Source: Sindora glabra (lineage: Eukaryota > Streptophyta > Magnoliopsida > Fabales > Fabaceae). Taken from it: DNA of 64,000 bases. The stretch spans positions 9,119,001-9,183,000 of the forward strand of contig CM035236.1 of the NCBI GenBank assembly GCA_020226215.1, given 5' to 3'. The notes under the pieces were generated by a model that did no database searches, was not told the origin of the DNA, and saw nothing but the letters and a program-made list of their open reading frames with translations. Positions within the stretch are counted from its first letter, which is position 1; each line of letters opens with the position of its first letter. This document shows, one piece after another, positions 27,152 through 37,701 of this stretch. The position numbers and the translations under genes are program-made.

Positions 27152-27690
27152 TATCATTATCTCAAGAGCAGGACTTCTACACCCCCGGATGAAATTAGGG
27201 TTAATAAACCCCGAAGATATGGCTGCTTCATTATCCCATAGGCAATAACATCAAGAAGGACACAAAATACTCCAGCTGTATTAGAGCACTTCATGTGAGG
27301 CACTTTTTCAATGGTCAAAATTGTATATTAGTACATAAGATGCCACTAATTATAAGTTGATCGCCTATGCATGGGCCAAAAAAGTGGGCTAGCTCTTTAA
27401 GAGAAAAAAAAAGATCTATAATCCAAAAACAATTTGCTATTAGGCCAATGATGAAAAATAAAATTTCTTAAAAAATTTTCATTTATTGTTGGAAAACTAA
27501 TTAAAAGATAAAATTAGATAAATTTTTTATTCAAATGAATATGATATTAAATTATAATTTGTATGGATGAATTGCTCATTATTTTTTAGTAATTAATGAA
27601 ACATTCATTGTTAATAATTAAAGTGACATACCTCATACATAATTAATTAAAAAATAATATATAAAAAACAAATTATCAAAAAAATAAATA
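27152..27690 (+). repeat. Left arm of a large foldback (inverted repeat)
   Basis: This arm is matched in inverted orientation by about 29530-30090. Matching landmarks from outside in: 'gcaggacttctacaccc'; 'gaaattagggttaataaacc'; 'gcaataac...aaggacacaaaatactcc'; 'gatctataatcc'; 'gctattaggccaatgatgaa'; 'cataattaattaaaaaataa'. Some single-base changes and small gaps are present. The two arms enclose about 1.8 kb. Confidence 0.8.
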
Positions 27691-27697
27691 ATAGATA

Positions 27698-27742
<45 letters not shown>
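27698..27742. repeat. (ATT)n microsatellite
   Basis: About fifteen ATT triplets directly inside the left arm of the foldback. The right arm has no equivalent, so it arose or expanded after the arms were formed. Confidence 0.9.
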
Positions 27743-27743
<1 letters not shown>

Positions 27744-27839
27744 TGTTCTTTACTTGATAATTCAACTTTATATCAGTTTTAATCCTTTAGCTAACTAAAT
27801 ATTTTCTTTGAAAATAATCATGTGATCATAGTACTTAGG

Positions 27840-28092
27840 AGTGTATTTAGATATATTTTTATTTTTATATTTTTAAAAAATATTTTTGAATTAAAGAAAA
27901 ATAAATAATAGATGGTGATAAGTGTTGCAAATAAGGGAATATTTTATTTAATTATAAAATTAATATTTAAAATAAGAAAATAAGTTAAGAAAATAATTAA
28001 AAGTTATTTATATTTTTAAATTATACGTATAAAGTTACAATTTTTAAAAATAAAAAAATAAAAAATTATTTTTAAAAATAATAAACAAAAAT
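27840..28092 (+). repeat. AT-rich interspersed repeat, copy 1 of 2
   Basis: It starts 'gtgtatttagatatatttt' and ends near 'ttaaaaataataaacaaa'. A longer direct copy lies at 30292-30650. Shared internal words include 'tttaattataaaattaa' and 'agaaaataa-taaa'. The ends (GTGTTTGGATA... and the inverted ...AAACAAA) suggest a MITE. This copy lies in the foldback loop. Confidence 0.5.
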
Positions 28093-28104
28093 ATTAACAA
28101 AAAT

Positions 28105-28245
28105 GTTATATGTATCAAAAGTGAGATTTAAAATTACATTTCAAATATTTAATATTTATTGGATTAAATTTTACAAATTTATTCCATCATTTTGTATTTA
28201 ATTGACAACTCTCAATCTATATTCAAATTTTATTTTTGATTTATA
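28105..28245 (-). mobile_element. MITE-like repeat, copy in the foldback loop
   Basis: Reverse copy of the family found in the lipase introns: 'gttatatgtatcaaaagtga' at one end, 'tcaaattttatttttgat' at the other, with core 'ttacaaatttattccatc'. Confidence 0.5.
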
Positions 28246-29529
28246 TATATATTTATATTTATATAAATTATACATAAAAAGTAATAATATTTTTATCTTA
28301 TTTTGCAATATATTTTGAATTTAAAGATATCAAATGAACTAAAATATAAATTTTATTGATAAAAAATGAAAACTCTTGAATATATTAGTAATATATTGAG
28401 TTTTTTTAACTAATTTTAAAAATTATAATTACATTAATTTATTCATTTAATTGAGTTCAAGAATTAAGATGATAATTAATTTGATTATGTTAAAGATTTA
28501 AGATGAATTAAATAAATAATAGATAATTTTTTAAATTATTCATTTTAATTGGAGCATACTATAAAATGGTAAAAAATGTTAAAAGGCTGTAAGAATAGTG
28601 TCTTGAAATAAGTGGTGCGATATTTTAAATCTATCAATGTGAAAATCTTGTCTAAATTTAAAGCTAATAAAAATATGTAAGTTTATAATATTTAGACTAA
28701 TTTTTTTTCTAAATTTACAATCATGATAGAATTCTGTTTATTATAGTTTTAATAAAAATTTCATGGCAACTAAATCAAATTATATATTTTATTAGCTTTA
28801 AATATAGATTTACATAAACTTACAATTTTTTATTAGCTTTAAATTTAGATTTAATATAAACTTACAATTTAATTGTAAAAGCTAACTTACTATCAATAAT
28901 TTTCAATTAGCAATTACAATTCAATTAGATATTTGATAGTGTTTTCTTATATTTCTATTATGTTAATATTGTAAATGTTTTTAATTTAATAACAAATAGT
29001 TATAATATTATTAAGAGTTTTTAATTTAAATAACATTCAATATCTTTAAAAGTCTTGTATCTTCATTTACATTTAAAGTTAGATTTGTAATTCTCGCATG
29101 TATATGAAGGATGACAATATGTCAAGTTTGCATGCATGTGAGGGATGACAATGCCTTTGTATATTTATTTATGATTAAATGTAGTTACTTTTATATTATA
29201 TTAAGTATAGTTTTAAATATAATATTTATATTTTATAATGATATTTATCAAATATACAAAAATCTATTTAAGTAATGATTGCATAATATTTAATTTAAGT
29301 AATATCTATAAAAGTAGTATTTTAAAATAAAATAAAATAAATTAAATAATGATATTAATATGTTAAATATAATTAAAAAATAAATAAAAATTTTATGTTT
29401 TATTTTTACATGGTTATCAAACTAATTTGATTAAGTACTTATTTGAATTTATCTTTTTTTTTTTAGTTTTGCGGAAATAAACCCCCGTTAATTTAGTAAT
29501 AAAGATTTCCCTATCAAAATTAATTGTGT
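28246..29529. other. Loop of the foldback, AT-rich, no gene
   Basis: It contains a short duplicated phrase, 'ttattagctttaaat' plus 'cataaacttacaatt', at about 28790-28870, with an inverted version near 28655-28700. A 30-bp near-duplicate 'gcatg-atgtga-ggatgacaat' sits at 29095-29150. No coding frame was found. Confidence 0.4.
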
Positions 29530-30090
29530 TTATTGGTGATTTATTTTTTAAATTTTTTTTAATAATTTATTTTTATATATTATTTTTAATTAATTATGTA
29601 TGAGGTGTGTCACTTTAATTATTAACAATGAGTATTTCATTAATTACTAAAAAATAATGAGTAATTCATCCATACGAATTATAATTTAATATCATATTTA
29701 TTTGAATAAAAAATTTATCTAATTTTATCTTTTTAATGATTTTTCCAACAATAAATGAGAAGTTTTTAAGGAATTTTATTTTTCATCATTGGCCTAATAG
29801 CAAACTGTTTTTTGATGGTAGATCTTTTTTTTTCTCTTCAAGAACTAATTCACTTTTTTGGTTCATGCATAATGGATCAACTTATAATTAGTGGCGCCTT
29901 ATGTACTAATATGCAATTTTGACCAGTGAAAAAGTGACTCATGTGAAGTGCTTCAATATAGCTGGAATATTTTGTGTCCTTCCTAGTGTTATTGCTTATA
30001 CGGTAACGAAGCAGTCATATTTTGGGGGTTTATTAACCCCAGTTTCATTTAGGGTGTGGAAGTCCTGCCTTTATCTCAAGCACATGATAT
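29530..30090 (-). repeat. Right arm of the large foldback
   Basis: Inverted match to 27152-27690. It contains a 118-residue open frame (29919-30275) with no recognisable domain; since the same sequence is non-coding in the left arm, I treat that frame as chance. Confidence 0.8.
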
Positions 30091-30291
30091 CAAAATTTTC
30101 ATTGATAGTTAGGATTAATATATACTTTAAAATTATATATTTATTTAAAAATCATATAATTTTATATTTTAATAATAATTTTTCATCCCTAAATTTGATA
30201 TTACCATTCATTACATTTACATTAAAACATTCCTTTTATGCGTGTGTGTATCCCTTATTACTTTTCATTGAATAAATGCTCAAATTATCAT

Positions 30292-30650
30292 GAATGTGTT
30301 TGGATATAATTTTATTTTTATATTTTTAAAAATTGTTCTCAAAAGGTGTTTTTAAAAACTATTCTCTTATTCTCAAAAATCATTTTTGGATTGAAGGAAA
30401 ACTAAGATTAGGGGATGATTAATATTGTAAATGAGAAAATATTTCATTTAATTATAAAATTAACATACAGAGCAAGAAAGTAAGTTTAGAAAATAACTAA
30501 AGATTATTTTTATTTTTTAGTTTTTAAATTACATATTTAGATAACAGCTTTTAAAAATAAATTCTAAAAATAAGTTGCCAAACAAGTTCTTCTCTTTTTA
30601 AAAACAAAAAATTAGAAATTTATTTTTAAAAATAGAAAACAAACAAAGCT
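30292..30650 (+). repeat. AT-rich interspersed repeat, copy 2 of 2
   Basis: Direct copy of the repeat at 27840-28092, about 100 bp longer. It begins 'gtgtttggatataatttta' and ends 'aaaaatagaaaacaaacaaa', so the ends are partly inverted, as in MITEs. It lies just outside the right foldback arm. Confidence 0.5.
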
Positions 30651-31480
30651 CATATTACTCTTCTCTTTCTTCTTCATGAATAACCCACTAAGCTAATGGT
30701 GGTAGGATTTTGTAATTATTTATTTTTCAATTTTGGAAATAAAATGAATAATAATTAATTAAATATAATTATTTTTATTAGTATTTCTTATACACGTTAA
30801 GGAAGTATTTGCATTTGATATTATTTATGCCTTCAAATGACGAAAGAATAATAGTTGTTGATAAAATTAATAATTATAAATAATTAAATTAAATTGTTAA
30901 TAAAAAATATTAAAGAAGTTAGCTTTGTTAGAATGCACTAAAAAATAGTAATGCAAACTTTTTTTCACTTTGCAGTTGAAATAGGGTAAATATAATTTTG
31001 ACCAAACAAAATTTTTTATACTATCCATCGTATTTAGATTTAATAACGAATAATAAATAATACAACATAATTTTACACTATAGTTTTTTATACAATTATA
31101 TATTAAATATTAAATAATATTATTCTATTTTTTATTATTTTATTCTATACTACCGCATTCACTTATCTTAATTGATATAATATAAACTTAGTCACCGGAC
31201 TAAACCATTAGCATTGCTGAATTTTTTGCCACCTTTCAGGACTCATTTCTCAGAGCCCATTTACTTTTTGTTTTTCTTCGGTGGCCCATTTACGACATCT
31301 TCCATCTCCCCTTAAGCTACAGTACATGCTTCCCGCTCCAATTGATTCGTTGGGTTCAAAAGCGGTTCGGGTAAATATCCGGTTCAAAAGTAGGCCGATC
31401 ATCGTGGGGGTGGGACACTGCAGCCATCAATTTCCCAATTCATGGTCGTTTGTAGGCCTCGAAATCATCAATTGACAAAC
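30651..31480. other. Intergenic region and probable promoter of the RRM gene
   Basis: AT-rich to about 31180, then the base composition becomes balanced, as expected near a housekeeping promoter and 5' UTR. A small frame at 31281-31475 has no recognisable domain and is probably part of the leader or promoter. No clear TATA box was found. Confidence 0.4.
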
Positions 31481-31945
31481 CGACTCTGCGATACGAGGAA
31501 GGGTGCAGTGCTGTCTCGAGCAGCGAGGCCGAGCGAGAGAGGTAGTGAGATGAATAGAGAGGGGAGATCTATCCACGCAGAGAGATTAGGGTTTTGAAAT
31601 TTCGAGATCCCAAGGTCAGTGAGTGCGAATATATTGCAGTTTTATGATTTTACTTTGAATTGCAGAAGCACCAACACGGAAAAAGGTGATAATTTTATCG
31701 GTATACATGATGATGACGAAACTTGTGTGTGAGAAAGCGGTGTGCTTATTGTGTGCAGGGGTCGAGTGTGAGAGATTTAGAGAGAGAGAGGTGAGAAAGC
31801 TGAGTGCTCAGCTGAGAGATACCCAAAACCGAAGAGGAAGAGGAAGAGGAAGAGGAAGAGGTGGTGGAGAGAATTTTTTTCCTTTTCTAAGTTTTAGGGA
31901 TTTATTCCTCTGCAGCTATCAATTCCCTTCATTTGCTCATCATTC
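31481..31945 (+). other. 5' UTR of the RRM gene with leader intron(s)
   Basis: A donor-like AAG|GTCAGTGAG lies at 31612-31615 and an acceptor-like CTCTGCAG at 31908-31915, directly before the leader that carries the start codon at 31946. Other possible acceptors are at 31665 and 31759. The purine tract of GAAGAG repeats at about 31832-31862 could act as a splicing enhancer or be removed with the intron. A 112-residue frame across this leader is not considered a gene. Confidence 0.45.
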
Positions 31946-34900
31946 ATGGAGCAGCGAAAGCTTGTGGTTAGTTTTACGCATTTTATATTTTTGTTCCTTT
32001 CACCTTCATGTATCATTAGATTGATTGGTGATGATAAAAATTTTCGCGCTTTTCTTGGTCTTTTTATTTTTTTAGTGAATTACTCCTTTTCTTCCCTCAC
32101 CTATTGGTGCTCCTAAATTTCATTTTAGGTTCTGGGCATCCCATGGGATGTTGATACCGAGGGTTTGAGAGAATATATGAGCAAATTCGGTGAGTTGGAA
32201 GATTGCATCGTCATGAAGGTTAGTCATTTGTCCATTTTATTTTTTTAATTATTTCACTACACATGTTTAATACATTCGTTTATATAAGTTCCAGTATTTG
32301 TTGTTTTGGATTTTGTGGCATAAAAGAAAAGAGAGCAATTCATGTTATTTCAGGCTTTGTGATGTTTCTCGTTGAATGTGATTTATAATTGTCTTACACA
32401 GGGTTAGACTTAGATGGAATACTGTGTTAGGTTTTATTGAGACACGCTTCAGTTGACTTATATCTGTATTTTAGGAGAGATCAACTGGTCGGTCCCGTGG
32501 TTTTGGATATGTTACATTTGCTTCAGTTGATGACGCGAAGGTAACTTCTTGTCACCTTAGTATTGATATGGCTGGTAATTTTACATGCAATGCCTTATGT
32601 GTGGCAACTTTCTGGCTACAGAATGCACTACAAAGTGAGCACGTCCTTGGAAACCGGATGTTGGAAGTCAAAGTTGCCACCCCAAAGGTTTTAATTAAAC
32701 TATTATTTTGACCTTTTCCTGCCACCAAATTTTATGGTTGATTTACTTATTTAAATTCTAATAACCATTTAGTGTGATTGTTATGTTGATTCTTGTATAT
32801 TATGTTTTCACTTTAAAGGAGGAAATGAGGGCACCAGTTAAAAAAGTTACTAGAATCTTTGTGGCCAGGATTCCGCCCTCTGTAACAGAAGCAAATTTTA
32901 GAAGGTACCTGAGTGTATTTCTTTATCTAAATGATGAGGGGACTTATATTCTTGAGTGATACACTCTTATGATGTATATTTGAATGATGAAAGCCAAGTG
33001 GTGTAATGTCCTTACGCTATATCATCTTACTTCCCGTTTTCTGCAGTCATTTTGAGAAATATGGTGAGATAACAGACTTATACATGCCAAAGGTACTTTG
33101 CTGCTGGGATCGTTATACAACTACTAGCTTCTTGAAAAAAATGGAGATAATATATAATACATTTTTTCAATACAGGATCAAGGCTCAAAAATGCATCGTG
33201 GGATTGGTTTTATCACTTTTGCAAGTGCAGGTTAGTTCTTGTAGATTTGTCTAGGCAATGCACTCTTAACTGTCATTTTGATCCTAACACAATCAGTTTG
33301 TTCTACAAACACATGCACATGTGCCGTTGTACTATTAGAGACTGCATTCTTTCATGTCTTTGAACATCCTTTTCACGTGGCTCATTGTTGGATTTCAAAA
33401 TTATAATTGGACTGTTAGTTCTTTCTTCTTCTTCTTCTTCTTTTTTTTTTTTTTAATGGGTGATGAATTGAGATTGTTTGTTCTCTAGTCATGTGGCATA
33501 TGTTATGCATGAAATCCTTTTTGGTTTATTTCAAGTAATGAATTTTCCTCACATGAAGATTTATTTTTATTTGTTCTGAGATAATCTTGTTGGTTTAACA
33601 GTGCTAGAATTACCTGATAACAGAAGATGGAAGTCCATTTTGTTGATTTTTTGACCTGAATACTACTATAAAAATAGAGTTTAAAGGGTTTATCAACCAC
33701 TGAAAAGAACATTTCTGTTCTGCAGAATCTGTGGAAAGTTTGATGACTGAAACTCATGAGCTGGGTGGCTCTACTGTAGTGGTTGATCGTGCAACGCCTA
33801 AGGCAAGATCTTGTATAGTTTGTCATTTCATCAAAGAATAGTATTTGTGGAAATTGCATCTTAGTTAAATAAGAACTTTTGCTATTTCAGCAGGAAGATG
33901 ACTTCAGGCCTGTCAGCAGAATGTCACAGGGAGGTTATGGTGCATACAATGCATATATTTCTGCAGCAACTAGATATGCTGCACTTGGTGCTCCTACTTT
34001 GTATGACCCTCCGGGCTCAATATATGGAAGTAAGCATGGAAGCATCAGTGTTTAGTGCAATTCTTTTCTATTACTCAAAAAAATAAAACATAAAAAATAA
34101 AAAGCATGATTCCTTATTGTGAAAAAGGGGGAGAACCTACACGTGGATTGGGCAAAAAGATTTTTGTTGGCCGGCTTCCCCCAGAGGCAACAGCTGAGGA
34201 TCTTCGCCAGTACTTTGGCAGATTTGGGCGTATATTAGATGTTTATGTGCCCAGGGTAAGATATTAACAAAAAACCTGGCTTAGTTTGGTTGTCCTGGTG
34301 GTTGGAAATGCTTTCTTTTAAAATTAAATGATGAAGTTATAATGAAACAAAATATGTTGGTGCATTGAATTATAAATTGGTGTTTATTTGTTGTGTTGGC
34401 AAAAAGGTATTTTTGGTTCTCTAACTTACATTAAAGTTTCAATCTTATCTCCTACGTTTTCTTTGGAGCAAATTTATCCTTCAACTTATTCACAATGTTA
34501 CTCAGCTAGCTAACATTGTTAAGTTTTTTAATGAAGGTGATTATATGGCATCCAACTTGGCATTTTACATGGCACACAAGTTATATTTTCATATTCTTGT
34601 AGAAAAAGACATTTTTGTCCTTTAATTTTCACTGAAGTTTCAGTTAGCAATATATGTACAAAATGCTATTGTAATGTAAATGACTTACATTATAATTAAC
34701 CAAGACAAGAAATAAATAAATCCAAATAATAATTTGAAGAACTCCAAAGATAAATTATATTTATAGTTTCAAATTGCCTTGCTGATTAGAATAGTTGCTA
34801 AAGATTCATAACAAACATTTGATGCTGCAAAAATGCATTTTAAAATTTTGAATTTGTATTATTTAGATTCATTGAAGCTAATGGATTTACTACGTGTCTC

Positions 34901-36412
34901 CTACTTCAGTTTTAGCTTAAAAAACAAGAAGCTCAATGGCCATAAGCTGAAAAGATTGGTTTTGTGTGTGATTTCAAATTTGTATGCTTTGTAAACTTAA
35001 TTATACTTAGCTCACCATTTGACTGAGCCTTTTTTTGAAGAATCGGATAATTTGACAAAGGGTTATCCTTGGAGTGCTGGTACTTCTAGAAATAAACTCA
35101 GGGTAATGTGACCCACTAGGTTTCCACACATGTTGGTAATGAATTTATTTTCTGGGATAGTTTATCCCAAAATCATAGGACTCACCTGATAATAGATCAA
35201 ATGAGGAATATTCTAATTTTTATTTTATTGTGTTTTATTATAATGCTCTTTCACAGTTTTTAATATATATATATATATAATGCGCCTTGGTGTTGACTAA
35301 GCAAGAATTAGTATATTGACAGATCTCATGCCAATCCAAGTTTTTTTAAGTTTGATATTGAGCACTGAAGAAAGAATTCCATGAAACCTTACAAACTGCA
35401 ACATGAAGAAGTTTAAGTTAAAGAATAAATTTGATTCGAATAGAATGTAGGGGACAAGATTGAAACTTTTGTGAAATTTGGGGACCAATTTTTTTTTCCC
35501 ATAAGGATATAAAAGTATGACTTATGTGTGCTATATGGTATGCGAAATTAGATGTCATGTAAGCCTTTTATTAAAAAACTTGACAGTGTTAGGCTGCTAA
35601 GTAATATTGCACGATTTTTGAAATTTAGAGCGTAAATTTGTTCCAAATAGAACTTAGGGGACAAGATTGAAATTTCATTGAAAGTTAGGGGACTAGATTT
35701 TCCTTGTTGCCTTTTGTGTTTAAAGAAGAATGAGAGCAGCCAGTATATTCTTATGAGAGTTACAATAAAATCCCATTGCCATGTTTATGTTTTTATTGTT
35801 TTAAATGCTCAAGCACTCCCAAATATTTCATTGTTAAAAGCTGGCTTGCTCACCTGTCTGTTTCCATGTAGGATCCTAAAAGATCAGGCCATAGAGGCTT
35901 TGGTTTTGTAACTTTTGCTGAAGATGGTGTGGCAGAGCGTGTTTCTCGAAGGTCTCATGAAATTTGTGGACATCAGGTATTTTAATGGAAGTTCTGTTTG
36001 TGGCTTTTCCTTGCAATGTAATACCAATGTTCAGTTATAGCTTCATATTAAATTACAAAACACCTCTAGGACAGGCCCATGACTCTTAAATGTGGGTTCT
36101 TCATGATTTTGTGTCATGTTTGGGATTCCACAACGTGCACTCTAATGGTGATTTTATCTATTATGAGTACACACATGGAAACATCAGTTACTGCATCCTC
36201 TTTCTAGGAGATTGTTAAATGTTGCAGGGGTTCATTGTATGTGCTGATTTACCGAATTGCTCCTGCAGGTAGCAATAGATTCAGCCACGCCTCTTGATGA
36301 TGCTGGGCCCGGGCCTGGGCCCAGTGGGAATTTTATGATGAACAGTGTGGATTCGTTTGGGGGATATGGTGGTCCTATGCGCACCTATGGGAGGATGTAT
36401 GGCAGGCCTTGA
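31946..36412 (+). CDS. Three-RRM RNA-binding protein, At4g36960-like (12 exons; C-terminus frameshifted)
   Basis: An hnRNP/DAZAP-like nuclear RNA-binding protein, probably acting in mRNA processing (family inference). Exons: 31946-31966, 32129-32218, 32475-32540, 32622-32687, 32819-32904, 33047-33092, 33176-33230, 33726-33802, 33894-34029, 34128-34255, 35872-35976, 36269-36412; 339 aa as read. RRM1 (about 4-78) has RNP2 LVVLGI and RNP1 RGFGYVTF. RRM2 (about 93-165) has IFVARI and RGIGFITF. RRM3 (about 225-297) has IFVGRL and RGFGFVTF. A Gly/Pro/Tyr-rich tail follows. Intron 8 begins with GC rather than GT (AAG|GCAAGA), and its acceptor is a tandem CAG-CAG, so one extra Gln is possible. The reading frame stops at 36410-36412 owing to one surplus base near 36404; conserved C-terminal codons continue out of frame. 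The start MEQRKLVV matches the family start. Confidence 0.9.
34410..35700. mobile_element. Transposon with long, diverged inverted ends inside intron 10 of the RRM gene
   Basis: The left part (34410-34610: 'gtttcaatcttatctccta', 'gttaagttttttaatgaagg', 'atggcatccaacttggc') is matched inversely by 35490-35700 ('ggggacaagattgaaattt', 'ttattaaaaaacttgacag'). A further inverted relative of the left end lies at about 35400-35480 ('ggggacaagattgaaactt'). The ends can pair for about 200 bp with many mismatches. The interior has no transposase. The class is uncertain (MITE- or MULE-like); target duplications could not be fixed by eye. Confidence 0.6.
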
Positions 36413-36705
36413 CTTTGATGATGTGAGTATATAGATTAATGATTTTATGAGCACAGGGCAAGGAAAATGGACAATTAGATATTAACCTGTAAAGAATTTG
36501 AATATTTAATTATTCTGAAGAATCTTTAATGTCGGCTCCTGTCTTCCTTATAGTGCTGTATTTTGTCTTTGAAACTTTGTCACATACACCATAAATTATA
36601 GTTTCATGTGTTTAGCTTTTATTTACACACACTATTTTGCAGTGGGGTTATGGAATTGGTAGTGCGAGACCATCGAGAGCAGACTGGAGGTATAGGCCTT
36701 ATTAG
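36413..36705 (+). pseudogene. Stranded ancestral C-terminal coding sequence of the RRM gene
   Basis: After the early stop, the alternative frame continues as LDFDD to a good donor (GATGAT|GTGAGT at 36422/36423). A last exon at 36643-36705 follows a normal acceptor (TTTTGCAG) and reads WGYGIGSARPSRADWRYRPY before TAG. This is the family's normal C-terminus. Removing one base near 36404 would put it back in frame (363 aa). So the region is either 3' UTR with decayed coding sequence, or a sign of a base error in the assembly. Confidence 0.8.
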
Positions 36706-37701
36706 AAGAGCATGGTTTTCTTGGTGGCCTTGCCTTGGAAATGCTCGAGTTGATGTGAACAAAGTATGTTGCAGGTCTTCTGGGATAAATGAATTCAAGT
36801 AATTATCAGATCTATGGTTTGTATTTAGTATTTACTGAATCAACGTAACCGGCCAAACTCATTTTTATTTAGTTGCTATTTAGATGCTTAAGATATGGAA
36901 TGGGTATCGTTAAGATTACCTTGCAAACATGTTTTGGGTTATCACTTATAAATTATAATAGTATGGAAATGGCTAATTTTATGCAAATAGTTGTTCATTT
37001 TGGATTGCTCGACTGATTGCATCATGCAGAATGCTGAAATGTTTCATGATTGTGGAATTAATTCACCCCGTTTTGGTGTTGTTATGTGGGGTTGATAATG
37101 GTGGAATAAGATTTTTAACTCAAGGAATTCAAGTATCAAAATTTTTGTAAAATATATGTAATTAATTTTTTGAAAGCTTATTTTGAAATTACTATACATC
37201 GAGGATATCAAGATTTCTTACGCCGGACTTGTCTTGGTGAAAATGAGGCCCCAAATGAAGGATTTAGGGTTTAGGACCTTAGCTTCAACCAGATTGCCTC
37301 AGTTTTTACAACACTGTTGAGTTGTTTTGCCTTACGAGATTGGGAAAGAAGAAAAGAAAATAAAAAGATTTGGAACCACAAAGTCGCAGTTCTGAGCTCT
37401 GCGGTCAGCATGGGATAGCTGAGTATTAGTGTCGCAAGTAATAATCTTAACTAAGCGACTAAGATTAAAAGAATATGGAGAGGAAGAAGAAGTAGTAGTG
37501 AGGAAACACAGATCCTTGGAACCAAAAACATGCCAATCTCTGTTAGTGTCATATACAGCAACAGACATTCTAAATTTTACAAACCGTTTATGATATACGA
37601 CAGCCTGCTTCCTCTGTCTCCGAAACTTAAGAATTAAATTTCACGGGTCTGAGCTTCTTGTATAAAAATCTGGGAGAACTGGAATCACCAAATTATGCAG
37701 A
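36706..37701. other. Convergent 3' region between the RRM and remorin genes
   Basis: Probable 3' UTR of both genes. Small open frames (for example 37332-37568 on the minus strand) show no domain or family resemblance. No repeat recognised. Confidence 0.4.

Noticed and set aside
29919..30275. 118-codon frame in the right foldback arm
   Set aside because: The homologous left arm is not open, and there is no domain.
31686..32024. 112-codon frame with Arg-Gly repeats, resembling an RGG protein
   Set aside because: The RGRGRG run comes from the GAAGAG purine tract in the leader; the true start of the RRM protein at 31946 lies in another frame.
33503..33859. 118-codon minus-strand frame
   Set aside because: It overlaps intron 7 and exon 8 of the RRM gene on the opposite strand and has no family resemblance.
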